64,000 nucleotides of DNA from Adiantum capillus-veneris (Eukaryota > Streptophyta > Polypodiopsida > Polypodiales > Pteridaceae). The notes below the pieces were generated by a model that was not told the origin of the DNA, did no database searches, and saw nothing but the letters and a program-made list of their open reading frames with translations. The stretch is from the NCBI GenBank assembly GCA_014529385.2, contig CM043967.1:83396278-83460277 (forward strand), read 5' to 3'. This document shows positions 62,530 through 64,000 of this stretch, piece by piece (positions within the stretch are counted from its first letter, which is position 1; each line of letters starts with the position of its first letter). Made by a program: the position numbers and the translations under genes.

Positions 62530-64000
62530 GTCTTCCTTGGTACATTTGCTTGCCAATAAATGCATGGAAAGCATCAAAAATCCCAACTATGCTCTCAAGT
62601 GGTCCCCAATCCGTCATGTTTTATGGATAAATATATGCACCATATCAAACATGATATCAATAATAAGCCTTCAAAAATAATCATGCACTAAATGAGATAT
62701 ATGCTCAAAAAACCCTACAGTTGGATCGATGTCGTGAAAAACTAGGAGGAAATTTGTGCAACCTTAGGTCTGCATGTTGGGAAGCATGTCGTATGAGGAC
62801 CTTTTTCACCTCCTTGTTTTGGACACACACTTTAAACTCTTTAACTTGTCCCTTGAAAGCCTCCACAAAGTCATTGCTTGCCTCCTCTTCCTCCTCCTCG
62901 TCTACAATAGTACCCAAATTTCGTTAGTTATTCTAGATGGTATCCATGACTGATAATATATAGTATAACTATTAAAAATTCTAACATAGTCAATTAAAGT
63001 GCTAGGCCTTTGAGAGGTAGTCATGGTGTGCACTAGGACACACAGTAGAGTTAGTGCAAATATGAAAAAGGGAAGACAGTTTTGACATAAAGTAGAGTTA
63101 CTCAAGGTAACATTTGGGTGGGAACATACATACTGGAGCCTTCAATGCAAGTTCTAAAATTTGTCGGTACAAAGTTAGTACGGTTTATGGCATTTATGAT
63201 TTGAAAGTGTGACATTGCATGATTTGAATAACAAAATTATTAATTTTTTCCTTATTTTCTCAATGAGTCTCGCTCTAAAATACCAAATTTTTAAGGTAAC
63301 GTTAGCCTCTTCCTCATTGGTCGAGCGCCACTCTCTCTCTAGAGCTAAAAGGCCCAAAAGCGAGTCCAACTTTCTCCTAATGATGAGTGGAAGTTTTATC
63401 GGGAGCTGGTTTTGCACCCTTTTGGTCACCTCAATAAGCATACCATTGGGGTTTTTCTCAAGCTTTCTAGGGTTTACAAAGGTCATATGAAGCATTTGAA
63501 GCTAGTTGGAAGTGATGGTTTGTCAATCAAGGTTATGAACGCCAAGATATTGCGACAGGAAGCTGGCAATCGGCAAGAGCAATGTAGTTACAGATGGTTT
63601 TTCTCTAGTTTGGGGACTTTTGTTCATGGTTGTTAGATTGTTAGAATGTGGTGCAATTCTTTTGGTTTCAATTCAAAAGAGTAGTTTTTATTGGGGACTT
63701 ACAAGAGAATCATCTGACACTGGGGCTGAAAGTTTTGGTAGTTCAAAGTGGCCCAAAAAAAAGATTTTTTTTGAAGAAGTTTTTAAAATTTGGTAACCCC
63801 AAGGGGTGCAAGGCTTAAGAGACTTCCAGGAGACAGAGAAATAACTCATCTGCGTGGTCAAAAAGGAACACTTGGGATATATATAATAGAGCACCCTCCT
63901 TTCATAAGTTATCCAAAGGGGACCTGCCCAGTGGGCACGGTGTGTTTGGTGCACGTGGGCATTGGGCAACAGCCTTGCCAGATGCTGCAATGTTGATTAT
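62530..64000. other. no recognisable gene to window end
   Basis: Minus-strand frames at 62705-62917 (with an acidic EEEEEE run) and 63175-63495 (106 residues, K/R-rich) are the longest with any codon-like character, but I recognise neither. No LTR end, TIR or splice pattern is clear. Confidence 0.4.

Noticed and set aside
1-64000. CRISPR array or bacterial operon structure
   Set aside because: No regularly spaced identical repeats with unique spacers; introns, LTRs and plant transposons show eukaryotic DNA.

Overview
The window is nuclear DNA of a land plant with a large, repeat-rich genome. The evidence is nested Tat-type Ty3/gypsy elements, copia elements whose primer sites match plant initiator-Met tRNA, plant LINEs, a PIF/Harbinger element, and exons of a plant chloroplast-envelope-type quinone oxidoreductase (ceQORH family). 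I cannot place the organism more precisely. A fern, lycophyte, gymnosperm or other large-genome plant would all fit. No rRNA, functional tRNA or CRISPR was seen. Almost nothing here is a healthy host gene.

Layout. 1-1900: tail of one LTR element followed by an LTR-like block with a TATA box. 1970-9776: a 5'-truncated Tat gypsy element (gag, protease, RT, two RNase H domains, integrase) with a 2.6 kb 3' LTR. 9777-13236: unassigned DNA plus a decayed LINE ORF1. 13237-21770: an 8.5 kb terminal-inverted-repeat (TIR) element, the most unusual object in the window. 22910-22979: stray copy of a quinone oxidoreductase exon 1. 23608-26228: a solo LTR of the first gypsy family. 26331-28032: PIF/Harbinger genes (Myb-like protein and DDE transposase). 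28833-34332: a quinone oxidoreductase pseudogene whose first intron holds a gag-bearing retroelement fragment and a foldback element. 34900-50610: a three-level nest, with a Tat gypsy element (39456-47202, minus) inside a copia element (37328-50112, plus) inside a LINE (minus). 50606-58588: copia, LINE and gag fragments. 58800-64000: a copia LTR end with primer site, a second C48 (Ulp1-like) peptidase fragment, a 167-bp tandem duplication and otherwise unrecognised DNA.

Main discovery candidate. The element at 13237-21770 has 33-bp TIRs with one mismatch. On its minus strand it encodes a multi-exon transposase of a type I cannot place, and an uninterrupted 179-residue histone H3 homologue. 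That protein keeps the H3 N-terminus MARTKQTARK and the histone fold, with a long loop 1 as in centromeric H3. Next to it are exons of a C48 peptidase that end in a tail rich in SP/K motifs like those of linker histones. On the plus strand are a two-exon gene with a weak resemblance to BAH domains and a small Q-rich ORF. Together this looks like a mobile element carrying chromatin proteins as cargo, which I do not recognise as a described system. Carriage by the element, rather than nesting by chance, is an inference from the shared TIR boundaries.
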